Positions 10,001-22,000 of a DNA stretch of 42,500 bases are shown one piece after another. Origin of the DNA: Symbiodinium natans (taxonomy: Eukaryota; Sar; Dinophyceae; Suessiales; Symbiodiniaceae); the NCBI GenBank assembly GCA_905221605.1, contig CAJNDS010002612.1, positions 1 through 42,500 of the forward strand. The letters run 5' to 3'. The translations under genes and the position numbers were made by a program. The number at the start of each line of letters is the position of its first letter. Positions within the stretch are counted from its first letter, which is position 1. The notes under the pieces were generated by a model. That model was not told the DNA's origin and made no database searches. It saw only the letters and a program-made list of their open reading frames with translations.

Positions 10001-13000
10001 AGATTAGAGTTTAGGGTTCAGGGTCTGGGGTTTAGGGTTTAGGGTTTAGGGTTTCGGGGTTAGGGGTCTAGGGGTCTAGGGGTCTAGGGTTCTAGGGGTC
10101 TAGGGGTCTAGGGGTCTAGGTGTCTAGGGGTCTAGGGGTCTAGGGGTCTAGGGGTCTAGGGGTCTAGGGGTCTAGGGGTCTAGGGGTCTAGGGGTCTAGG
10201 GGTCTAGGGGTCTAGGGCTCAGGGCTTTGGGGTTAAAACTTTCGGGGTCGAAACTGATTGTGAGGGTTTGTAGATTCTTAGCATTGCGGCTCCAGGTGTT
10301 AAAGGGGTAGTGCAGGATCCAGAGACGGGCTTGGGCCGAAACCTCCTCGCAAAGCCGAGGCCTGACCTTTTGAAACCCTAAAACCCTTAACGCCCTAAAA
10401 CCCTAAACCACAAAAGCCCTAGAACCCTTTAAGCCCCTAAACGCCCTAAAAACCTTTAAGCCCCTATAACCCCCCAAACCCTTTGAGCCCCTAAAAGCCC
10501 TAAAGCCCTCTAAGCCCATTAAGCCCCTATGACCCCCCAAACTCTGAAAGCCCCTAAAACCCTTTAAAAACCCAAAACCCTTGAAGCCCCCAAAACCCCT
10601 AAACCCTTTGAGCCCCTGAAAGCCCTACAACCCCTAAAGCCCGACACAGCTGCCAGCTTCGGCCTCCAGCAGGACCCCGACGCGCTTGCAGCCCGAAGCG
10701 GACGGCAGAAGCGGCCAGAAGCTCCTCTGTAACGGGATTATGGGTATAGGGTTTAGGGTTTAGGGTTTAGGGTTGAGGGTTGAGGGTTGAGGGTTTAGGG
10801 TTTAGCGTTTAGGGTTATGAAGGGCGTTTAGGGGCTTATAAAGGGCTTATAAAGGGCTTATAAAGGGCTTGTTAAGGGCTTGTTAAGGGCGAATTATAAG
10901 GGCTCTTACAGGCTTGTTCAGCGCTTTTTAGGGGCTGGTGTTCTTAAAGGGCTTTTTACGGGCTTTGTAGGGGCTTGGGGCTTTTTAAGGGGCTTACGGC
11001 GTTTTAGGGGTATCAGAGGTTAGGATTTGCTTTAATTAGGGTTATGGCTGTAAGGCGTCAGGGCTTCAGAGTTGTGTTATTACTCAGGCTTTCCCACGCT
11101 TTCCTGTTCTCGTCCGGGCTGTTATAAGTGGTCTAGCAGATTGAAAATTCCAAGCCTCCGGGTTTAAGCTTAAAGCTTCAGAAGTTCTGGGATTAATAGG
11201 GGTTCGCGGTTAGGGGTTGGCTGAGGGTTTCTCTACTGGCAGCTCCCGGTGCCCCGACGCCCAATACCCTCTAAACCCTAAACCCTAAACCCCAAACCCT
11301 GACCCCTAAACCCTAAACCCTAACCTAACCCTCAACCCTGACATCCCGAACCTTAAACTCTTAACCTCCCCAAACCCTTCAACTGCCTTCAACCTTGATT
11401 CCACAAGCGCTACAGCCACTAAGCCCCCTAGAACACTGAACCCGAAAACCTCGCCCTGAACCCTAAACCCTAAACCCTAAACCCTAAACCCTAAGCCTCG
11501 TAGCGTTTGGAGAGGGGGGGCAGCGCCAGCTCATGCCTCTGCGGCGCAGCAGTGGCAGCTAGCTCGGACACCCTACCACCCTAACGCCCCTGAGGGTTGA
11601 GGGCCCTAGGGTTTAGGGTTTAGGGTTTGGGGTTTAGGGTTTTGGGTTTAGGGTTTAGGGTGAAGTTTTAACGCCCTTACAGTGAACTCCAGAAAGTTGG
11701 AACATCCTTCTCCCCATACCCCAAAAGGGTTACTAAAGGGAATACCAGCACTAATCATCCTTGAACATGTTCCAACTTTCTGGAGTTTACTGTAAACAGG
11801 AATACGGGTACACCGCTACAAGGGACTTGAGGTTTCCACAGTTAACTTTCGCATACGACTCAGCAAAGAGTAAGTAAGGACCTTTTGTCCCTGACCGCAG
11901 GCACATTCTAAGAATCTACAGGGAGTGCTGATGGGTGCGACTGAGCTTTTACCTTATGGCGAAGCACGACTCTTCCGTCCATCACCGGTCTTCTGCAGTG
12001 ATCCCTCAAAGAGGTCTGCCGTAAGACTTCATGCGTGCAGCTGAGCCGTTCGGCTGCCTTGGATACCCGTTGAGCTGTTGGCCCGTTTCGCGGATTGTGT
12101 TCGTGAGATGACTGTTGGAGTTTTTGTTCGCAGATTCAAGGGTGTCTTTTTGTTGGCAAATCTTGACCAACCATCGTGTCGCTGCAAATATTAGACTGTT
12201 AGACTGTAGACACATGAGGTCATTTGGGAACGGAAACCAGCCCGGACCAACTTGTGCGAGACAGTCTCGTAGTCATTCAAAGATCTTGGCCCGGTTCTTC
12301 GGGTGTCTAGCAACATAGCATCTTTTGACCGCTGTGCCAAAGTTGTGCCTTTTTGCTTCTAAAGCCCCATGCTGGGCTAGTATATCTCCTGGCTCGTGAT
12401 GTGATGTCCCCTTCAACAGCAACTTCTCCCTTTCATTCTGCATGCTTTGATCAGTGATGACTGGTGCCTGTCGACATAGCAGGAGGCTCGTGAGGCAGAT
12501 TGTAGGTGTGCCTGAAAATGGCCTTTTGGACGAAAAGCATGCTCTCGCGTGGACGTGGGCTTACGAGCGGAGTTCTTCTTGGAGGTTCATGGTGCTCAAG
12601 ACCCGAAAATAACCCGCTGACAAGCCCTTAAGTGATCCTAAGTGCCTTAAGATGGCTACTACTGCGTTGTACAAGTACCAGCTATGATTGGGTTAATAAG
12701 TACCATGAACCTCCAGGTTGCAGGTTGGGGGCTGCAAGCTACTGGGGATGCACGATTCAGAGGTTCCGACCGGGGGGGGGGGGCTGGGGGGGGGGTTCCC
12801 CCTGAGGCGGCAAGCTATTGGGGATTCACGATTCGCAGGAATGGGTATCACATGTGATTTGGGGTCTATGCTGGCAGAATTGCTCTCAGACCCTTTTCAA
12901 AGCTTGGCTTGGGTTGTTGGGTTGTTGAAGGTTTAGTCTTCAGGGTTTAGGGCTCAAACCAAGGCACCCAGACAAGAAACTTGTGTGTAGCACAACCCCC

Positions 13001-16000
13001 TCAGAAGAGCAACAAAGACCTCAAAACAACCAACCCAAAACACTCGCACCCACCCCCCCCCCCCCACACCCACGCAGCCTGTTCGAGCGCACGAAAACCT
13101 CCAGTGCCTCTCGGGTCCGGGAATCGGTCGGTTTAAGGTTTAGGGTTTAGGGTTTAGGGTTTAGGAGGCCAGGCATTGCAATCTAACACGGGCAATTGCC
13201 AGTTAAACGGGAACGGCACACGTAAGGACAGTGTACTCGGTGTTAGAGGCATTGCCTCTCATCAAACCCTCAAACCATAACCCTAACCTGAACTGAAGCT
13301 TCCCATAGCCAGTGCATGAAGAACAACATATGGGCAGTTCTCTAATGTTTGGTCCCTCCTTGGGCAATCTAAATATGGGGCACCGTATCAAAATCCAAAA
13401 AAGGACCGTACTTCAGAGAACTGCCCATATCCCATCCCGAATCCCTGAATCCTGAACAGTAAAAAGCCAAACCACGAACCTGCGTTCCTCGTACCCCAAA
13501 AGCCCTAAACCACCCGTCAGCCTCAGCTGAACCTATGCCGTAAGAGCCTGAATACGGACGGCTCCATAGCCCCTGCACCCTTACCGAAAGCCCAACGCCT
13601 TAACTACCCCAAGCACTGACTAGGATGGCCCCTTAAAACCATCTGAAATATGTTCCTGAACAGAATCCTCTTACACCCTTCTTATGTAAAACATATCCCA
13701 GCAGCCTACCTGCTTGAGGGCCTCTTCCAGAACTAGAACGAATTAGGGGCGGCGGGGAAAAAACCGCTTCTGGCCCGAAACCCTGAACCCTAAACCATAA
13801 ACCCCAAACCCTAAACCCTAAACCCTAATCCCTAAACCCTAAACCCTAAACCCTAAACCCTAAACCCTAAACCCTAAACCCTAAACCCTAAACCCTAAAC
13901 CCTAACAGCACGAGGTCCTCTTCGAGCTGTAGTAGGAAGCTCCTGGGGCCCGTAAGGTTGAGCTGCGCGACGAGGTCAAGGCCTGGCAGTTCGGGAGGGT
14001 TTAGGGTTTAGGGTTTAGGGTTTAGGGTTTAGGGTTTAGGGTTTAGGGTTTAGGGTTTAGGGTTTAGGGTTTAGGGTTTAGGGTTTAGGGTTTAGGTTTT
14101 GGGGTTTGGGGTTTAGGGTTTAGGGTTTGCGGTTCCGGGGGTTTAGGGTTTAGGGCTGGTCTACGAGGATTTTGCGTGTAGTTATAGGTTTAGGGTTCAG
14201 GGGCTTAGGGTTGAGGGTCAGGTCTACTAAGATTTGTTCAAAGAAAGGGGGGCCTCAGATATGGGCCCCCCAAACTAGCATTCCCCCGCTTTTGGGAAAA
14301 TATCCCCATCCCTAGATCCATAAACCCTAAACCTGAAACCCTGAACCCTTAATTCTAAACCCTACCCTACACCCCAAACCCCAAACCCTAAACCCTACAC
14401 CCTAAACCCTAAACCGGTACGAGTCCGGGTTCAGAGTTCGGGGTATAGGGGCTGGGGTTTCGGCCTTCAGGCTGGGGTTTAGGGTTGTAGGGTTGTCGGG
14501 GTTAGGGTTTAGGGTTGTAGGGTGTTAGGGTTTAGGGTTTCAGGTTTAGGGTTTAGGGTGGCTGCGGGTCTAGGGCCAGTGGCCGGTGAATGGATGGAAT
14601 CCTAAACCCTGAGCACAAAAACAGTCCTTCCAATGTCCTTGGTTCCAAGCCCTGACCTTAAGTCCACAAAACCGCTCTTATATTTTGTGCCCAAACTAAG
14701 CCCCTGCGCACCGCTCCCTAAACCCTAAACACTAAACCCTGAACCCCAAACCCCAAACCCCAAACTCTAAACCTAAACCCTAAACCCTAAACCCTAGACC
14801 CTGGACCCTAAACCCTTGCTGCATAAGACTCGGGCTTGGCCTCCGGGGAAGTCGGCCGCTGGGGCAACGGCCATGGCTTCGTTTGGAGACGGCTCTTTGG
14901 GATGCTTCTTGGGGTTAGGGTTTAGGGTTTAGGGTTTAGGGTTTAGGGTTTAGGGCTTGGGGTTTGGGGTTTAGGGCTAGGGTTTAGGAGGTTAGGTCAG
15001 CCCTGGAGGCGCATGAGGTACAGGGTTTAGGGTTTGGGGTTCAGGGTTTAGGGCTCTTGGGGTTCAGATGCTTGGGCCTTTGGGATGGGAGACTTTGAGC
15101 AGAGGTTCCATGTTCCTTGGGACTCGGGGTAGGGAGCTGCGGGCTTCGGGGATAGGTTTGAGGGTCCAGCCGTTTCGGATTACTTGAGGCTTTGGGGCTT
15201 ATTACTTATTACTTATTACTTATTACTTATTACTTATTACTTATGACTTATTACTTATTACTTATTACTTATTACTTCTGAGGGCTTATTACTTATTACT
15301 TCTGAGGGCTTATTACTTATTACTTCTGAATGGAAACAAGGAAGGCCTCTCGTAGTTGCTGCGACGACCAGCCAGAATGCTCGCGTGGGCCACGAGCGCC
15401 ATGAGAACCCGGCACCCTCGGTCCCCTAAACCCTAAACCCTAAACCCTAAACCCTAAACCCTAAACCCTAAACCCTAAACCCTAAAAACCCCAATCCATA
15501 AACCATCCATCCAAACCCTCAGCTAAAGCAAAGTCCGATGAAACCGGCATGGCCTATCAGGCCTTAGAATCACCCTAACCAACCCTAGAAAGGGCCCTTT
15601 TAAGGGTTGTAGGGCATGACACCCCATGCAGGAAGGCTCAAGGGTCTTCAGGGTTTATAGGGTGGTTGGAACCTGCAGATCTGTCCCAAGGCCCTACCTG
15701 TTTGGAGATTTGAGCTTCCAAGTTCAGGCGTTCTGGCTCAACACCCTAGCTATAGGATTTAGGGTTTTGGGTTTAGGGTTTAGGGTTTCGGGGTATCCAC
15801 CACGCACAGCTGCCGGTGAGCCGAGCTGAGGAAGGCGGCGCACCGTCTTCCCGGGTGCCGGGCTCCACTCCACCTGCTTTAGGGCTTTCTGGACCAGGTT
15901 TAGGGTTCAGGGTTTGGGGTTTAGGGTTTAGGGCTTTTGGGGATTTTGTTGCGACGTTTTGTTTTTGTAGGGCTGTTTGGGGTTTAGGGTTTAGAGTACT

Positions 16001-19000
16001 TGTAACCCAAGCCCCTCAAGTACCTAGTATGGCTATGATTGGGTTATGAGTAATTAATGGCAATTTAGTTGGGTTCATAGTTACCATGAACCTCCAGGTT
16101 GGCAGTAGTACTGTGGGATCCTGTACTACCTCTTGCCCTATTTACCACCCCTCCCCCTACCCTAAATAAGGCCCAACCGCCTTGGTTTAAAGGATACTTT
16201 TGCCTCATTGTCTTAAGTAGGGTGGCTTGGTCGTATTTGAGGCTTCCTGGTTGAGATTTCCGGTTCCCGAACCCCAGAGACACCGAAACAACTGTCTCGA
16301 GGATTCCAACACAGATCGACCTTGCGCATCCGCCCGCAGGCGAGACATGCGCGAGTTCCGATGCAGATGCATAAGGAGGTTCATCACCCCCGACAAATCC
16401 TCCAAACCTCACAAACCCTGAGAACCCAAAAAAACCCTAAAACCCTAAAATCCGTAAACCCGAAATGAAGGGGCCCTAAGCCCAAAACCCCCAAACAATT
16501 CTGAAACAAACCGGCGCAACCAAAAAGAGGCCCCGCGCCAGCTCCAGGCCCAGGTCGGCGCACAGCGCACGCAGAACTGACGCCTGGACGGCAGGGTTTA
16601 GGGTTTAGGGTTTAGGGTTTAGGGTTTAGGGTTTAGGGCTTAGGGTTCAGGGTTTAGGGTTCAGGGTTTAGGGTTTTAGGGCTTAGGGTTTAGGGTTTAG
16701 GGTTTTAGGGCTTAGGGCTTAGGATTTTGTGCGTGAGGGTTTTTCAGGTCTGGGAGTCAGGGTTCGGGGTTTAGGGCTTAGGACTAAGGGTTTTAGGGTT
16801 TAGACCTACCCTAAACCCTAAATTCCAAATTCCAAACCCCAAACACCAAACCCCTAACCCCTGACCCCTAACCCCTAACCCCTAAACCCTAAACCCTAAA
16901 CCCTAAACCCTAAACCCTAAACCTGAAAAGAGGGGGGCAGTTGAGTCTCTGGGTCACCGGGCTCCTTGAGGGGGCAGAAGGTTGCGGGTTGTGAGTACAG
17001 GATGCTGCATTCCAGAGACCGTCCAGCCTCTGGCAAGAAGAAACACCCTTTTCTTAGCAACAAACACCATATGGGTGGTTGTCAAAATTATGATCCCTTT
17101 GGGGGTACCCTAAATAGTTGGTGCCGTATTATAATAGGGATCCAAAAAAGGGACCAAAGTTTTGACAACTCTTGGCAACAAACACCATATACCTTGGTTG
17201 CCCAGTAACCTAGGATTAAAAAGGGTGGCCCTTGGTGCTTAAAGGGGTTTAGAGGGGAACCTAGAGCTTCCAAAAAAGGGAATAAGGGCACTACTGGGCA
17301 TCCTAGATACCCTAAACCCAAAACCCTAAACCCGCCAAAAATAAGGATCCTTTCTAAGAGCTAGATACTGCCAAGGGCCCGGGGAGTGCTACTCCACCAA
17401 ACCCTTGAACCCTTAAGTTTGGGGTTTAGGGTTTTGGGGTTGACATTTTACGAAAGCCCCCATTCACGCTAGACTTACCCGAAGACCCGAACCTGCACCC
17501 TAACCAACCCGCAAGCCCAAACCCCAAACCCTACACCCCATGAATCAACCTGTGCATCACCCTAAACCCTAAACCCCAAACCCCAAACCCTAAACCCTAA
17601 ACCCTAAACCCTAAACCCTAAACCCTAAACCCTAAACCCTAAACCCTGACCCCCGCAGCGCCGCCTTTCCGCATCCTGCCGGGCCCTTGAGCAGGAGAAG
17701 CCTGCAGCTAGAGTTGTTCTGGGGTTTAGGGTTTAGGGTTTAGGGTTTAGGGTTTAGGGTTTAGGGTTTAGGGTTTAGGGTTTAGGGCTAGGGTTCTGGA
17801 TTCAGGGTGCTCGAGGGCGATATGGTTGTGAGCCAGAGGCGCGTGGAGGGCTTTGTTAGGCACCCTTGCGATGCCCAGGTTTGTTTTGAGGTGTAGGGTC
17901 TTGGGTTTACGGTCTTGAGTTCAGGGGTTCAGGGTTTCGGGTTTAGGGTCTTGGGCTGAGGGAGGTTTACCTAAACCAGCTTGAAGCCCGAAATCCCAAA
18001 AAAAGGAGACGGCGACCCTGTAAACCCCCCTGAAAACAAAAAACCAAAGACTTCTAAGTGGAATCATTCTACCTGAAGCCCTAAAACCCTAACCCTGAAC
18101 CCTAAACCCTAGACTCTAGACCCAAAACTTAAAATCCTTAAAAGAGAAAAAAAAAACGAACCCAAACCCTCAAGCCTGCCACCCAAGCCCAAACCCCGAA
18201 CCCTAAACCCTAGACCGCAAAACCCTAAAACCCCAAAGCCGAAGACTCTCACCAAGCATGACAGACCGAGCCACGCGCCTTTTGCCCCGCAGCCACCCCC
18301 AATAGCTACCCATGAAGGGGATCCCAGAGGCTCCAAACCTCTTCAGTACAGGCTCTCATAGCGTTTAAGGAACATGGAACCCGAAATTCCGCGCCCTAAA
18401 CCCCCAACCCCTAAACCCTGAACCCTAATCTTCCTTTGAAGTCTCTGGGTCAACTCAGCTGCGAATACTGACTGCACAGCTCAGCCAGAAGCCTGGAGGT
18501 CGTCAGAACACGTGTGTTGTTCAACTTCGGGCGCGTGTAAATTGGGGGAGGGGGCACATTCTTGGGGCAAGGATCTCTGTTCAACAAAAAACGGGCCTGC
18601 AAAACAGAACATGCATTATAAGCCCGCTCAAGCAAACACCTTCGCTTGCCAATCCACGAACGCAAACCAACCTTACACCCGATAAGCCCTGGAACACGAA
18701 TGATGTCGACCATAGGTATAGTATGCGCCCCACAACCCTCAGCCCCAAAAGCCCTGCACTGCAAGCCCTAACTACTCAAATCCTGCCCCATTAACCCGCA
18801 AAAGGCCTCAACCGTATCAGCCCGCTGAGGACTATCACCCTAAAACGTAAACCCTCCGACCCTAAGACCCTGAACCGTAAACCCTCCGACCCTAAGACCC
18901 TCCGACCCCAAGACCCTAAACAGCCCAAAACAGCCCTGAACAGGCCTGAACAACCCTAAACAACCCTAAACAACCCTAAACAACCCTAAACAACCCTAAA

Positions 19001-22000
19001 CAACCCTAAACAACCCTGAACAACCCTGAACAACCCTGAACAACCCTAAACAACCCTGAACAACCCTAAACAACCCTAAACAACCCTAAGCAACCCTAAG
19101 CAACCCTGAACAACTCTAAACAACCCTAAACAACTCTAAACAACCCTAAACAACCCTGAACAACCCTGAACAAGTTCAGCACAAGCCTTGGCAGCAACCG
19201 CCGCTGCCCTCCACCTTCGCAAGCGCCAATGGCGCTTTGCAAACCCAGCCTTCAGCCAAAAGGGGAAAAGGGTTTATAGGGTTTAGGGTTTAGGGTTTAG
19301 GGCTATAGGGTTTTAGGGGGGTAAAGTTTTACTTGGGCCTAGTGTTTACAGGGTTTATGGTTTAGGGCTTGTTGGGTTTTAGGCGGTTTTAGGATTTAGA
19401 AGGTTTGGGGACAGCGTATAGGGCTTGGGGTTTAAGTTCTGTTGGGGTTTAGTTTAGGGCTTTGAGTTTAGGGTTTGGTTCGCGGGACTTACTAAGAGGT
19501 TAGAACCCAGGTTAGAATCCTACCTGATCATTCTCTTTGCTTATATAGGCGACCGCCAGAAATGATTTAACTGATAACCCCAATTACTACAACCAGTTCG
19601 CAAGTCCCTTCTTGAATCTTCAAGTTGGATCGTTAAGGAAGAGTTTGGGGTCCCAATCGGGTTCTCTACCCTTTTACAGCCCCAACCCCCCAAATCCTAA
19701 CGCACTTAAAGGGCTTATGAGTGGTTTATAAGCACAGTTATAAGTACCATGAACCTCAAAGTGAAACCCAAACCCAAACCTGCTCCCTAAATCCCGATTG
19801 CTGCTGCCGCCGAGACACGCATCTGCTGGCAGACGCATCTGCCTTGAACGACTGTCGCTGGCACCACACACACAACAATAGCAAACCCATCCTTGCAAAA
19901 CTAAACCCCTGAGCCTTTCAGGGTAGCTACATGGTCTCTTCATGTGGGCCCTTAACTGGGGACCCCATATACACCCTATATACCCTATAAAACCCAAGGG
20001 CCCATACTTCAGAACTCTTTAAAGAAAGTCAGGGACCATATTAAGGGACCATGAGACTTCCCTCACAACATAACCCTAAATCCTCGACCTCTAAGCCCCC
20101 TAAACCCTAATCCCTAAACCCTAAACCCTAAACCCTAAACCCTAAACCCTAAAACCACTGAACCCTGAAGATGCATGGGGTCAAGGTGACTGCGTGCGCT
20201 TGTGGAGAAGCTACCATGCCTAGATGTAGGGGCCTTAATAACTCGAATAGGGTTTGGGGGGGTGATATAAGGGATTTCTGGGAATACTATCGGCATCTAT
20301 CTACAATTATTCCGAACAGTTTTTGGAGTCTAGGCTTTTGGCTTTAAGGCAACTTCCCTTCAACGGCTGAGGGCGTGGGGTTTGGGGTGTGACTTCCAGC
20401 CTCATGTCAACCAGCAGCGTTGTGGCCAGCTGCCACTGCACTGAGCGCGCAGCAGCACTGAGCACCTGTCGGAAAATTTGAAAAACTCGCGGATTGGTTC
20501 TTTAGGATGTAGGGTTTAAGTCTTAGGATTTAGGGTTTTTTGGATGCAGGTCTTTAAGGTTTAGGGTTTCGTGAAGGCTTCGGGAGGTCCCGCTGGCAAC
20601 TACAAGACTCTGCAGCCCAGGCACCCCTGGAACCCCTAACATCCCAAGACGCGCTCAGAACCCCAAATCCTCTGCGAATAGTGGTTTAGGGCCCTAGGGT
20701 TTTGGGTTTAGGGCCTGGGGTTTAGAGTTCAGGGTTTTGGGTGAACCCTAAACCCTTAATAATCGGCCCTAGCCAAGACCAAGAATCCCAACCCCGAGGC
20801 ACGCTGTTGAAGGTGACTTCGTCGGCCAGCAGACGCGCCACATGCAAACTGCCGAAGAGAAAGAGTGCCATCCGCCATCGTGAGGCCTTCTGACTCACAT
20901 GTCGTACGGATTGTGGACTTAGGGCTTAGGGACTAGGGTTTAGGGCCAGTTCATATTGGATGAAGGACGAGATGAATGGAGAGTTCCAGGGTTTGGACTA
21001 AGAACGTCCCCAACCTAAACCCTTGCAAAACTCCCTACAGCCTAAACCCCTTTCCAGATCCTGAAGCCTAAGCTCATACTCTTACCTCTTCGGTACCGCA
21101 ACACAAGGCTCCCCGAACCTAAGGGCTTCGGAATTACGGTTTTGGGTTGATGGAGCCCTTAGAGAACCCCGAAATCAGAATCCGCAGGAGTGCTTGCTGT
21201 ACGAGCTTGCAAGGCAGCTGAAAAAACTAGTTCTTCCTATCTCGGTCGACTTAAGGCATACGAAGGGACATAGGTTCCGAACACTCTCGCAGTATGAAGT
21301 ATCAGAAGTCTGCCCAAAGGAGTGACATGTTGAAGTGCAACGCCTTCGATTTGGACCAAAAAAGAGGATGGACCTGAGATCCGGAAACCAGGGGAGGGGA
21401 GATGTGTTTCGGGCCTAGGGTATTTAGGGTCTACGGCTTCTTCGGGATCGAGAGGAACACCCCTCCCAAAGCCAAGCAATAGCCGACCTTGCTGCAGGTG
21501 CTGATGGCCGTGTTGAGCGTCACTACGTTCGGCGTGACCCCATCTGCCTGCTCGGAGAAGTTCGGGTTTAGGGTGTTGGGGTCTGAGGTTTGGGGTGTCC
21601 CAACCCCCATACAACCCTAAAGCCGAACGCCCCCCCGAAACCCTAAACCCTAAACTGTAAATCCAAAAACCCTAAACCCTGAGTCCTAAACCCTAAATCC
21701 TAAACCCTGAACCCTAAACCCTCAACCCTAAGCCAGAAAACCCGAAATCCTAAACCCTAAACCCTAGACCCTGGACCCTAATCCCTAAACCCTAAACCCT
21801 AAACCCGAAACCCTAAACCCTAAAGCCTAAAGCCTCAAGCCTAAAGCCTAAACCCTAGACCCTAAACCCTACCTCCATGAGCTCCCAGAGGTGAAGCGCG
21901 GTTTGCCAGCGGCCCAGCTCTTCGCAGGCACTCATGGCACCTAAGGGTTTAGGGTGTTTTTTGGGGTTTAGGGTTTAGGTTTAGGGTTTAGGGTTTAGGG

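Noticed and set aside
11497-11538. Plus-strand PPR reading AFGEGGQRQLMPL
   Set aside because: It looks PPR-like, but no plus-strand splice sites fit, whereas the minus strand has acceptor, donor and a plausible half module.
16065-16421. Overlapping open frames of 64-115 codons on both strands
   Set aside because: No motif, no PPR pattern and no supporting splice context; probably chance frames in unique intron sequence.
18945-19173. CRISPR array or minisatellite with spacers
   Set aside because: The 10-bp units are head-to-tail without unique spacers, and the context is eukaryotic.
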